Positions 24,923-32,758 of a stretch of 46,216 bases of DNA are shown one piece after another. The translations under genes were made by a program, and so were the position numbers. Each line of letters starts with the position of its first letter. Within the stretch, counting starts at the first letter, position 1. Location of the stretch: the NCBI GenBank assembly GCA_900540275.1, contig UQFO01000019.1:1-46216 (forward strand), given 5' to 3'. This DNA comes from an uncultured Oscillospiraceae bacterium. GTDB lineage: Bacteria; Bacillota; Clostridia; Oscillospirales; Acutalibacteraceae. Under the pieces are notes generated by a model. The model ran no database searches, had not been told where the DNA came from, and saw nothing but the letters and a program-made list of their open reading frames with translations.

Positions 24923-25399
24923 ATGGAATTCAGTGCAACAATAACGACTGCCGCAGACAGCGCCCTTGACCAGCTTTTGCAACGTGTTTTAGACAACACG
25001 GAGGAAATCAAAGATGTCAGGGATGAACTGGAAGCCTTTATGGAAAGGTGTGACGCGCTGGTTATAACAGGCGTGCCGAACAGCTTCCAGGTAGCGTCCG
25101 ATTCGATTATCCATGGTACGAAAGCCACCCTGACAATGGCGCACGTTCCGGCGGGAACTAATATTGTCCGCCAGGATGGACAGCCCTTATATTATTACGG
25201 CACAACGGAAATTGTTCAGGCGGAGCCAAACATTCCCGTCACGGTATCCGCGGAAGACTTAATCGCGGGTGTTGAATTGACGGCGGATGGAACGCTTATT
25301 GTCAAATTTTATACGCATCCCTTATATAATCTGAAGGCCAGTGTCAATAAAAATGAAAAAGATATTGCCGCAATTAAAAAGTTCATCAATATGCCCTAA
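24923..25399 (+). CDS. Hypothetical protein with coiled-coil ends
   Basis: The 158-residue protein is not a family I recognise. Residues about 8-45 (ADSALDQLLQRVLDNTEEIK...) form a probable coiled coil. A beta-rich middle follows (LVITGVPNSFQVAS, ATLTMAHVPAGTNIV, VTVSAEDLIAGVELT). The end, ASVNKNEKDIAAIKKFI, again looks coiled-coil. It has no signal peptide or membrane segment. The layout recalls small fibre or assembly proteins but supports no function. The ATG at 24923 follows GGAGG by 6 nt. It is flanked by spoIVB (divergent) and a P-type ATPase with its own promoter, so it appears monocistronic. Confidence 0.8.
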   Translation: MEFSATITTAADSALDQLLQRVLDNTEEIKDVRDELEAFMERCDALVITGVPNSFQVASDSIIHGTKATLTMAHVPAGTNIVRQDGQPLYYYGTTEIVQAEPNIPVTVSAEDLIAGVELTADGTLIVKFYTHPLYNLKASVNKNEKDIAAIKKFINMP

Positions 25400-25425
25400 T
25401 TAAGGCGGCTTAAGCATTTGAAATA

Positions 25426-25458
25426 GTCCCCGTGTTTTTTTAATAAAAACACGGGGAC
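25426..25458 (+). terminator. Strong stem-loop after the 24923 gene
   Basis: GTCCCCGTGTTTTT pairs perfectly with AAAAACACGGGGAC over 14 bp. The T run lies inside the stem and none follows it, so it is either an unusual terminator or a 3'-end stabilising hairpin. Confidence 0.6.
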
Positions 25459-25566
25459 GCAAAGCTTTATGAATCTTTTCTTGCAATTCGCATATAGATG
25501 TGGTATATTTCTTATTGTACTATTTGAATTAATACAATTAATTCAAAAAACAGGCACAAAATAGAA

Positions 25567-25595
25567 TTGTAAATCTCGGCTGTCTGTGTTACTAT
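25567..25595 (+). promoter_or_regulatory. Promoter of the P-type ATPase gene
   Basis: TTGTAA (25567-25572) and TACTAT (25590-25595) are 17 nt apart. The predicted start near 25602 leaves about 25 nt before the ATG at 25627 and excludes the earlier ATG at 25603 as a good start. Confidence 0.55.
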
Positions 25596-25626
25596 TTTTA
25601 TTATGAAAATCGATTGGGAGAGGCAT

Positions 25627-28005
25627 ATGGACAGGAAAAACGAAAAAACCGAAATCAAACGGGTAAAGCCCGACCCGAAGACAGGGCTTAATGACCTGCA
25701 GGTAAACGAACGCCTGCATACGGGCCATTATAATAAGGAAAGCTCGCTGCCTACAAAATCATACGGCAGGATTGTACGCGACAACGTGTGTACGCTTTTC
25801 AATCTCATCAATATCGTGCTTGCTGCCGCCGTGCTTTACGTCGGGTCCTATAAGAATATGCTCTTTATGGGCGTGGTGCTCTGCAACATTGCCATCGGCA
25901 TTTTTCAGGAGGTGCGGGCAAAGCGTACGGTCGACAGGCTTTCCATCATTTCCGCTTCCAAGGTAAAGGCGATACGCAGCGGCTGCGTCAGGGAGGTGGA
26001 CGTCAACGAAATCGTCCTGGACGACGTGTTGGAGCTGCAAAACGGCAACCAAGTCCCGACTGACTGCATTGTGCTCGAGGGCGCGTGCGACGTCAACGAA
26101 TCGCTCTTGACGGGCGAGTCTGACGCCATACATAAAAAGCCGGGCGATACGCTTCTGTCCGGCAGCTTCCTTGTAAGCGGAAAATGCAGGGCGTGTGCCG
26201 AGCATGTCGGCGACGACAACTATGCCTCCACCGTTTTCAGCGGAGCGAAGTATATCAAAAAAGTCAACTCGGAAATTATGCGTACGCTCAATAAAATCAT
26301 CAAAATTATTTCTATTGTGATTATTCCGGTTGCCGCGCTCCTCTTTTTCAATCAGCTCGATATTGCGGGAACGAATTTCCAGAGCGTCGTCGTCAATACG
26401 GTCGCGGCAGTAATCGGAATGATTCCGGAGGGCCTGATTCTTTTAACCAGTACGGTGCTTGCCGTCGGCGTTGTCCGCCTGGCTAAGCATAAGGTGCTGG
26501 TGCAGGAGCTTTACTGTATCGAAACGCTCGCGCGCGTAGATGTGCTGTGCCTGGATAAAACAGGGACCATCACGGAAGGACGCATGGAGCTCAAAGAGGT
26601 CGTACCCGTTGGGGAAAGCGGCAGGGAAGAGATTGACAGGGCGCTCCAGGCGCTTACCTGCGCCCTTGAAGACAACAACCCGACCTTTGAGGCAATCAAG
26701 GGGAAGTATCCGGCGGAATCAGAATTAAAAGCCACGGAAACCGTCTCGTTTTCCTCTGATAAAAAATGGTCCGGCGCCGCGTTTGGAAAACAAGGCGCTT
26801 ATGTCATAGGCGCGGCTGAATTTATCTTCCGGGAGATTCCCGAAAAGGTGAAAGCGGGCCTTGCTGAATATTCCGCCGGCTACCGTGTGCTGGTGCTTTC
26901 ACACGCGGAAAACGGTTTTCGTGAAAACGGCGGGCTTCCGGACGGCCTGGTTCCGATGGCGCTTCTGGTCATTAAGGATGTAATTCGCAAGGATGCAAGG
27001 AAGACGCTCGATTATTTTGAAAAACAGGGTGTGGAGCTCAAGATAATATCCGGCGACAACGTTCAAACCGTTTCCGGCATTGCAAAGGAGGCGGGGCTTA
27101 AAAATTACAATAATTTTATAGACGCGGCCACGCTGAAAACGCCGGAGGAGATGAAGGCTGCGGCGGAGGAATATTCCATTTTCGGGCGTGTTACGCCAAC
27201 CCAAAAAAAGGATTTAATCTGCGCGCTCAAGGAGGCGGGCCATACGGTCGCTATGACAGGCGACGGTGTAAACGACGTACTCGCGCTTAAAGAGGCCGAT
27301 TGCTCGGTAGCGATGGCAAGCGGTACGGACGCCGCGCGCAATGTGTCCCAGCTTGTCCTGCTCAACTCGGACTTTTCCTCCATGCCGAAGGTCGTAGCGG
27401 AGGGCAGGCGTTCCATCAACAACATTCAGCGCAGTGCGTCGCTGTTTCTGGTCAAAACGATTTATTCTTCTATTTTAGCGATACTGTTTGTATTTCTCGA
27501 TTTCAAATACCCATTTGAGCCAATCCAAATGACGCTCCTAAGCGCGTTTACCATCGGCCTGCCGTCGTTCGTTCTGGCGCTTGAGCCGAACAGCGACCGT
27601 ATCAAGGGCAACTTTTTTATCAATGTCCTATCCAAGTCTATCCCCGCAGCGCTCACGGTCATACTCAATATCGTTTTTGTGATGATTGCCACATATGTGT
27701 TCGGCCTCAATCATCTGCAAAGCTCGACCATTGCCGTTTTGCTGACGGGCTTTACGGGACTGATGCTGCTGTTTAAAATCAGCATTCCCTTCAACGCCAT
27801 CCGCACGGCGCTTTTCGCGGTATGTACCGGCGGCACGGTTTTGGGGCTTACGGTATTCCGGGAGATTTTTTCGGTCAATCCGTTCGACTGGGAGGTCATG
27901 GCGGTTTTCCTTGTCCTCGCGGGCGTATCTATCCTGCTGTTCCTCGGCTTTTTGAAAATAATGGATGTGCTGAAAATGGAAAAGCATGTGAAGCTAAAGC
28001 TTTAA
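25627..28005 (+). CDS. Cation-translocating P-type ATPase (CtpE-like, HAD-IC family)
   Basis: The 792-residue protein has all P-type landmarks: LLTGESDAIHKK in the actuator, IGMIPEGLILL in membrane segment 4, CLDKTGTITEGRM (phosphorylated Asp) and MTGDGVNDVLALKEADCSVA. Six or more hydrophobic segments flank these. The PEGL motif and general look match the CtpE group, for which calcium transport has been reported in mycobacteria. The ion here is inferred only. It lacks heavy-metal domains and the CPC motif, so it is not a copper pump. The ATG at 25627 follows GGGAGAGG. Confidence 0.88.
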   Translation: MDRKNEKTEIKRVKPDPKTGLNDLQVNERLHTGHYNKESSLPTKSYGRIVRDNVCTLFNLINIVLAAAVLYVGSYKNMLFMGVVLCNIAIGIFQEVRAKRTVDRLSIISASKVKAIRSGCVREVDVNEIVLDDVLELQNGNQVPTDCIVLEGACDVNESLLTGESDAIHKKPGDTLLSGSFLVSGKCRACAEHVGDDNYASTVFSGAKYIKKVNSEIMRTLNKIIKIISIVIIPVAALLFFNQLDIAGTNFQSVVVNTVAAVIGMIPEGLILLTSTVLAVGVVRLAKHKVLVQELYCIETLARVDVLCLDKTGTITEGRMELKEVVPVGESGREEIDRALQALTCALEDNNPTFEAIKGKYPAESELKATETVSFSSDKKWSGAAFGKQGAYVIGAAEFIFREIPEKVKAGLAEYSAGYRVLVLSHAENGFRENGGLPDGLVPMALLVIKDVIRKDARKTLDYFEKQGVELKIISGDNVQTVSGIAKEAGLKNYNNFIDAATLKTPEEMKAAAEEYSIFGRVTPTQKKDLICALKEAGHTVAMTGDGVNDVLALKEADCSVAMASGTDAARNVSQLVLLNSDFSSMPKVVAEGRRSINNIQRSASLFLVKTIYSSILAILFVFLDFKYPFEPIQMTLLSAFTIGLPSFVLALEPNSDRIKGNFFINVLSKSIPAALTVILNIVFVMIATYVFGLNHLQSSTIAVLLTGFTGLMLLFKISIPFNAIRTALFAVCTGGTVLGLTVFREIFSVNPFDWEVMAVFLVLAGVSILLFLGFLKIMDVLKMEKHVKLKL

Positions 28006-28040
28006 GATAACCTGTTTTATTCATCTGAATTTTGCGGCAG

Positions 28041-28070
28041 CGGGCGGGCAACCGCCCGTTTTATTTATTT
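28041..28070 (+). terminator. Intrinsic terminator of the P-type ATPase gene
   Basis: CGGGCGG pairs with CCGCCCG around GCAA and is followed by TTTTATTTATTT. Confidence 0.9.
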
Positions 28071-28249
28071 CTAAATATAGATTAATAATGCGAATATTAC
28101 ACAAGCTTTTCTCGCGTTTTTGATTATATGTTTAAAAGCTGTATGGCGCCAGTAAGCACTTTTTACTGAATTTTATGTTTTATTTCCATTGGATTTTCGT
28201 TTCTTTTTCTATTTTTCGACAAATTTTTAGCAAAATTTGAGAAAAGTAT

Positions 28250-28278
28250 TTGTTTTTTAATAAAAAGTATGGTATGGT
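28250..28278 (+). promoter_or_regulatory. Candidate promoter of the dockerin gene
   Basis: TTGTTT (28250-28255) and TATGGT (28273-28278) are 17 nt apart, with TGG just before the -10 (extended -10). The surrounding 28071-28300 is very AT-rich. Transcription would start near 28285 and give an unusually long leader of about 425 nt. Confidence 0.5.
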
Positions 28279-28284
28279 TAATTT

Positions 28285-28710
28285 GTTATGAGAGGCTTTT
28301 TATATATTGCCGCATTTTCGGTCTGCAGATAATAATTTTATGTTGAATTTGTAATCTGTTGCCGCATGAATCTAAGGCACATCATTATCGGGCCCTGTGC
28401 TTGATATTCATAAAACTTCCTTTACAGCTGATAGGAAGAAGATATTTATGGTCATGATGAATGGAGGTGGGATATTCAGTCATACCGTTTGGCGGCGGAG
28501 CATGTTTTTACTTCTGGCCCCAAAGCCATGTGGGATGCTTCCGAACGGAATAGAAAGAGAAAAAACGGGACGGGGGAACAAAATACTTCTCCTAAAGCAT
28601 CCTCTCCCGCCCCCATGACAGCACATTGGCGCTTGGCAGATAATTTGATGTGGATGGATTCTTTCAAGAAAAATGATATATGCTGAAATAGCTTAACTAG
28701 GAGGTAGTTT
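28285..28710 (+). other. Long untranslated leader before the dockerin gene
   Basis: No convincing gene is present in this 426-nt stretch. A perfect hairpin CTTCCT/AGGAAG (28416-28438) would hide an AGGAAG sequence lying 9 nt before a small ORF (28448-28618, 56 codons). That ORF has unremarkable composition and may be spurious. A second stem, roughly AAGGCACA/TGTGCTT, lies at about 28374-28402. No known riboswitch class was recognised. Confidence 0.4.
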
Positions 28711-29835
28711 GTGTTGAAGAAAAATATCCGAAAGAGGACAATCAGTATTTTATTGTCTATCACAATGCTCATTGCAATTCTATGCATCGCCCCGGCGGCA
28801 GCATCCGCTGAGACGCCGACAGAGGGTTCGGCGCCCGCTTATGAATATATCCTCGGCGATGTAAACAGTGACGGCGGCGTCAACATCGCTGACGTTTTAA
28901 AGATTCAAAACTGGCTCAGCAAAAAGCTTGAGCTTACGAACAAAGAGCTTTTGGCGGCCGATATCGACGCAAATGAAAAGGTTGAGGTCGCGGATGTACT
29001 GAATATCCAGAAGTACAAGGCGCTCATGGCAGTTGAATACCCGATTGGAGAAAAGCAGACGATTAACGAGGAAGATATTCCCGATTACAGCAATCCCATC
29101 ATTCCGACCTATCCTACAGAGGTAACTGACCCAACTGACGTTACTGAGCCTTCTTCCGAAGCGACGGAGCCCCCGACAATTCCGGAAGGACAGATGACGC
29201 TTTATGTCAGCAACGCGGTTAATTGGATTTCAAAAGACGGCTGCAAGCTTTGGGCCTATAACGTCGATACGCAGGAAGCTGTGCCGATGACAATCGACGA
29301 CGACAATGCCTATTTTTCCGCGGCAGTTCCCGAAACATGGCAGAATATCGCATTCTACAGAAGTACCTACGATGTTGACGAAACCACCTTCAGCATCGAC
29401 CTTCCGGTTGAGCAGATGCCCAACAAGTGGACAAGCCTGCCGGCAAGGGGAGACAACGACTGCTTCCTGGTAACGGCTGACAGCGCGGGCGAATGGAGGC
29501 TGTATGACGACCTGATTCACGAAGTAGGCGTTAATACAATCTATTTTGACAACAGCGCGACCCAGTGGGATACAGTTTATGTTTATGGCTGGTCATTTGG
29601 CTTGGCGAATGAGTTTGTAGAGATGGAAAAGGTGACTGATAATATATACAAGTATACCTTTACAGAGACTCCGAGCCCCGGCGTAAAGGGGTTCCTGTTT
29701 GTAGCCCAGGACGGCTGGACGACAGATAACTACCAAACCGGCGACGTAGCCGTGGAATCCGGTAAGAACCTGTATACGAACCTTTCGTCTTCCGGCGGAA
29801 AATGGAGCGGCTCCTGGGACGTTTACGCACCCTGA
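28711..29835 (+). CDS. Secreted dockerin protein with two starch-binding-like modules
   Basis: The 374-residue protein has a signal peptide (basic start, hydrophobic core, cleavage near ASA-ET at 33). A type I dockerin follows at about 48-105, with two calcium loops, DVNSDGGVNIAD and DIDANEKVEVAD. A Pro/Thr/Glu linker (about 125-158) leads to two beta modules at about 160-268 and 272-374 rich in Trp and Tyr. The second (TIYFDNSATQWDTVYVYGW) resembles CBM26-type starch-binding modules. No catalytic domain is seen. In Ruminococcus bromii dockerin and CBM26 proteins build starch-degrading amylosomes, and a similar role is inferred. The GTG at 28711 follows TAGGAGG; a TTG at 28714 is possible. 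Confidence 0.88.
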   Translation: MLKKNIRKRTISILLSITMLIAILCIAPAAASAETPTEGSAPAYEYILGDVNSDGGVNIADVLKIQNWLSKKLELTNKELLAADIDANEKVEVADVLNIQKYKALMAVEYPIGEKQTINEEDIPDYSNPIIPTYPTEVTDPTDVTEPSSEATEPPTIPEGQMTLYVSNAVNWISKDGCKLWAYNVDTQEAVPMTIDDDNAYFSAAVPETWQNIAFYRSTYDVDETTFSIDLPVEQMPNKWTSLPARGDNDCFLVTADSAGEWRLYDDLIHEVGVNTIYFDNSATQWDTVYVYGWSFGLANEFVEMEKVTDNIYKYTFTETPSPGVKGFLFVAQDGWTTDNYQTGDVAVESGKNLYTNLSSSGGKWSGSWDVYAP

Positions 29836-29891
29836 GAAAAGCCCCGCCCTACTGTAACAATAGGAAAAATCCATCCACGTTTTACTTTCTG

Positions 29892-29928
29892 AAAAAAGGC
29901 CCGCGGCAGATATGCCGCGGGCCTTTCA
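29892..29928. terminator. Bidirectional terminator between the dockerin and CDF genes
   Basis: GGCCCGCGGCA pairs perfectly with TGCCGCGGGCC around GATA. On the minus strand six Ts follow, serving the CDF exporter gene. On the plus strand only TTTCATAATT follows, so it is weaker for the dockerin gene. Confidence 0.9.
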
Positions 29929-29981
29929 TAATTGATAAAAAGGCGGGGAATCCTTCACGCCTTATCCTGTCCAGAGTATGT

Positions 29982-30884
29982 TTACTGCTCAGGCGGTAGC
30001 TCCGGTTTATTTTGCTTTGGATTTACATGTACCATGCAGTGCTTGACGTCGGGAAAATCGCGTTCCAGCGCATGGTGGACATTTTCCGCGATTTCGTGCG
30101 CTTTGATAAGCGTCTGGTTTCCGTCCGCACAGATTTCCACATCCACATAAATTTTTGAGCCGAACAGCCGTGTTTTAAGCAGGTCCACGCCCTCCACGCC
30201 TTCCTGCTCCATTATAACCGTCTGCATCCGGCGGATTGTTTCGCCGTCGCACGATTTGTCCACGAGCTTGTCGATAGCGTCGCGTACGATATCGTAAGAT
30301 ACTTTGATAATCATCAGGCAGATTAGGACGCTTGCAATCGGGTCCAGAATCGGAAAGCCCATACGCGCGCCCAGAATGCCGACAAAGCTTCCCACAGAGG
30401 AGAGCGCGTCGCTGCGGTGGTGCCAGGCGTCCGCCTTGAGGGACGCGGAGTTGATTTTCTTCGCGGCGAGCACCGTGTACCAGTACATCGCTTCTTTTAC
30501 GACAATTGAAACAACCGCGGCAATCAGGGGAAGCAGGCCGGGCGCCTGCAAATCGCCCCCGTGTATGATTTTTTCCACGCCGGAAAAGCCGATGCCAGCA
30601 CCTGTTGCGAAGAGCAGGCCCGCCAGGATGAACGCGGCAATGCACTCCATACGCTCATGACCGTACTGGTGGCTGTTGTCTTCTTTTTTGCTCGATATAT
30701 TGATTCCTACCATCACCACAATGGTGCTCAGCACGTCCGACGCCGAATGGACGGCGTCTGAAACCATCGCGCTGGAATGGCCGAGCACGCCTGCAATCAG
30801 CTTTCCGGCCGATAAAATAATATTGCCTGCAATAGAGACAAAAGAGACTCTCATTGCGATTTTTTTTGCTTGTACCGTATCCAT
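29982..30884 (-). CDS. Cation diffusion facilitator (CzcD-like metal exporter)
   Basis: The 300-residue protein is a CDF antiporter that exports divalent metal ions in exchange for protons. The transport site appears as SDAVHSASDV in helix 2 (HxxxD) and WHHRSDALSS in helix 5 (HxxxD). Six membrane segments and a C-terminal cytosolic domain (DVEICADGNQTLIKAHEIAE) follow the family plan. The ATG at 30884 lies 7 nt after AAGGAGA. Its leader holds a probable metal riboswitch with a strong terminator, so expression should be metal-inducible. Confidence 0.92.
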   Translation of the reverse strand: MDTVQAKKIAMRVSFVSIAGNIILSAGKLIAGVLGHSSAMVSDAVHSASDVLSTIVVMVGINISSKKEDNSHQYGHERMECIAAFILAGLLFATGAGIGFSGVEKIIHGGDLQAPGLLPLIAAVVSIVVKEAMYWYTVLAAKKINSASLKADAWHHRSDALSSVGSFVGILGARMGFPILDPIASVLICLMIIKVSYDIVRDAIDKLVDKSCDGETIRRMQTVIMEQEGVEGVDLLKTRLFGSKIYVDVEICADGNQTLIKAHEIAENVHHALERDFPDVKHCMVHVNPKQNKPELPPEQ

Positions 30885-30911
30885 GGGAACGTCTCCTTTT
30901 CCTGACAAATT

Positions 30912-31013
30912 AAAAAAGCATCCGCGGGAACAATAATATATTGTCCCGCGGACGCTGTGTTACCCATCCGCTGCCGGAATAACCGGCCCGACAAAGAAAG
31001 CTTTGTCTGTGTT
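30912..31013 (-). ncRNA. Probable czcD/NiCo-class metal riboswitch with terminator
   Basis: The leader folds into three consecutive stems: GACAAAG/CTTTGTC (30990-31007), GCCGG/CCGGC (30973-30987) and CGGATG/CGTCCG (30950-30971). CGGGACAAT comes next. The segment GGCAGCGGATG...CGTCCGCGGGACA resembles, from memory, the conserved 3' half of the NiCo (czcD) motif, including the AR linker and the GGGACA joint. The joint region also forms the 5' arm of a long terminator (GCGTCCGCGGGACAAT pairing downstream, then six Ts at 30912-30917). This is the usual mutually exclusive platform. The conserved CAGG and AG around the first stem are not obvious, so the copy is divergent or the class differs. Confidence 0.55.
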
Positions 31014-31019
31014 TTATTT

Positions 31020-31048
31020 ATTATATGTGCGGTTATTTATTTTGTCAA
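31020..31048 (-). promoter_or_regulatory. Consensus promoter of the riboswitch-CDF unit
   Basis: On the minus strand TTGACA (31043-31048), 17 nt and TATAAT (31020-31025) form a perfect sigma-A promoter. It starts 6 nt after the upstream permease stop codon and predicts transcription from about 31013. Confidence 0.9.
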
Positions 31049-31054
31049 CTCTTT

Positions 31055-32482
31055 TTACTCTTCCGTATCGGGAATAACATCGGCGCTGCTGGGCGGGACG
31101 ATTCCCTCGCCGTGTTTCTGCTTTTTGGCCTCGGGAAGAATAAGGTTTAGGATGATGCCCGAAATGATGCCCAATCCAATACCGCTCAGGCTAAAGCTGC
31201 CCCCGTTGATTTGTCCGCCGATGACCGCACCGCCCATAGAGAGCACCAGCATGACGGCCGCGATGCACAGGTTGCGGTTTTTCGTGAAGTCAACCTGGTG
31301 TGAAACGAGCGTGCGCAGGCCGACCGAGGCAATCATGCCGTACAGCACGATGCAGGCGCCGCCGAGCACGCAGTTCGGGACAGTCTCGATTACGCCGATT
31401 GCCTTGCCGAAAAAGCTGATAACAATTGCGACGAGCGCGGCTACGCGCAGTGTTACAGGGTTATAGTTGCCGGTTGCGGCAAGAACCGCCGTGTTTTCAG
31501 AGTATGTGGTATTTGCAGGGCCGCCGAACAGTCCGGCAATCATCGTGGCAAGGCCGTCGCCGAGCATCGTGCGGTGCAGGCCGGGCTTTTTCGTAAAGTC
31601 CTTGCCGACGACCGCGCCGTTTGCGTAAACGTCGCCTACATGCTCCACACAGGTAACGATTGCAATCGGTGCAATCATGATGATGGAGGAGAGGTCAAAT
31701 TTCGGCAGGGAGAAGTTCGGTATCTCAACCCAGGCGCGCGTGCTGATGGACTGCAAATTCATCAATCCCTCGGGCGCTAAGCCGGTTGATGAGACGAGCA
31801 ATGTAATCAGGTAGCCTGCGGCAAGCGCGATAACGATAGAGGAAAGCTTGAACATTCCCTTTCCATAGCAGGAAAGCAGGATAGCCGTCAGGCAGACAAA
31901 CAGCGCGATGCCCCAGCTCCAGTAATAGCCGGGGGAGAACAATTCAAAGCCGTTGTTGCTCTGTATGTTGTTGATAGCGGAGCTTGCGAGGTTCAGCCCG
32001 ATAATCGCTATACCGACGCCGCGTACGACCGGCGGGAACAGCTTATCGATGAATTTGCTGCCAAACAGCTTGATAAGCAGCGCAATCAGTAAATAGAACG
32101 CGCCCGCGACAATAATGCCGCCCATCGCGTATGGAATGCTTTCCGCCTGCGTATCGCCGTACATCGGCGGAATAACCCATCCGCCGCCGTTGGGGTCCTT
32201 AATCCCAATGACCGCCTGCAGCGCCGCGATAAAGGCAAACGAGCTGCCCAGGAAGGTTGGCATCCGGCCGCCGGTGCACAGGTGGAAGACAATCGTGCCC
32301 ACACCCGCCATACAGAGCGCAACGCCAACATCAAGCCCCGTCAGCAGGGGAACGAGTATGGTCGCGCAGGACATGGCGAACGCGTGCTGAAGCCCCAGGA
32401 CCATCGTTTTGCCCGCGCCGATTTTCGGGTATTCCTTTGCGCCGGGAAATAAGAAATTGTTGATTTTACTGAAAAAAGACAT
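31055..32482 (-). CDS. Uracil/xanthine permease family (NCS2) transporter
   Basis: The 475-residue membrane protein belongs to the NCS2/UraA family of proton-coupled nucleobase importers. It has about 14 hydrophobic segments and the signature regions CVEHVGDVYANG (proton/substrate Glu) and GPANTTYSENTAVLA. The early GLQHAFAM is also typical. Uracil is the likely substrate by resemblance to UraA, but xanthine or uric acid cannot be excluded. The ATG at 32482 follows GAAAGGAAG. Its mRNA leader is structured. No terminator separates it from the CDF promoter, so readthrough would pass the riboswitch. Confidence 0.9.
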   Translation of the reverse strand: MSFFSKINNFLFPGAKEYPKIGAGKTMVLGLQHAFAMSCATILVPLLTGLDVGVALCMAGVGTIVFHLCTGGRMPTFLGSSFAFIAALQAVIGIKDPNGGGWVIPPMYGDTQAESIPYAMGGIIVAGAFYLLIALLIKLFGSKFIDKLFPPVVRGVGIAIIGLNLASSAINNIQSNNGFELFSPGYYWSWGIALFVCLTAILLSCYGKGMFKLSSIVIALAAGYLITLLVSSTGLAPEGLMNLQSISTRAWVEIPNFSLPKFDLSSIIMIAPIAIVTCVEHVGDVYANGAVVGKDFTKKPGLHRTMLGDGLATMIAGLFGGPANTTYSENTAVLAATGNYNPVTLRVAALVAIVISFFGKAIGVIETVPNCVLGGACIVLYGMIASVGLRTLVSHQVDFTKNRNLCIAAVMLVLSMGGAVIGGQINGGSFSLSGIGLGIISGIILNLILPEAKKQKHGEGIVPPSSADVIPDTEE

Positions 32483-32506
32483 TTTCTACTTCCTTTCATT
32501 TAAAAT

Positions 32507-32585
32507 ACACAATAAAAGCTCCGGTATTCTTCTCAAAAGGGGAGCAAGCATAGAGAAAAAACCGGATTTCCACAATATATTGTGT
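32507..32585 (-). promoter_or_regulatory. Structured leader of the permease gene
   Basis: In the minus-strand RNA, ACACAATA (32578-32585) can pair with TATTGTGT (32507-32514) to close a domain containing CCGGT/ACCGG (32521-32565). Alternatively it can fold locally into the perfect palindrome CACAATATATTGTG (32571-32584). The 3' arm lies shortly before the ribosome binding site. The two folds exclude each other, as in a switch. No known riboswitch class was recognised. Confidence 0.45.
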
Positions 32586-32596
32586 GAATCGTTATA

Positions 32597-32625
32597 ACTT
32601 TAAAGCTTTTTTCACCATAAGTCAA
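32597..32625 (-). promoter_or_regulatory. Promoter of the permease gene
   Basis: On the minus strand TTGACT (32620-32625) and TAAAGT (32597-32602) are 17 nt apart. Transcription would begin just before the ACACAATA arm. Confidence 0.5.
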
Positions 32626-32713
32626 TACAATTCGGGAAAAAACGTAACAATTTATTCAAAATTTGTTTATATTTAAGGGAAAACAGAAAAATTTTTTAAA
32701 ATTTCATTTTTTA

Positions 32714-32722
32714 TGGTAAAAT
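32714..32722 (+). promoter_or_regulatory. Extended -10 element before cca
   Basis: TGG-TAAAAT lies about 36 nt before the cca ATG in very AT-rich DNA. No good -35 box is seen 17 nt upstream. Confidence 0.4.
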
Positions 32723-32758
32723 AACCGTACGATATGAAAAGGAAGGGCGGGGAACCAA

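Noticed and set aside
28448..28618. Small protein gene in the dockerin leader
   Set aside because: An AGGAAG site is correctly spaced, but composition is not gene-like and the site is in a hairpin. It is kept only as a possible leader peptide in the leader entry.
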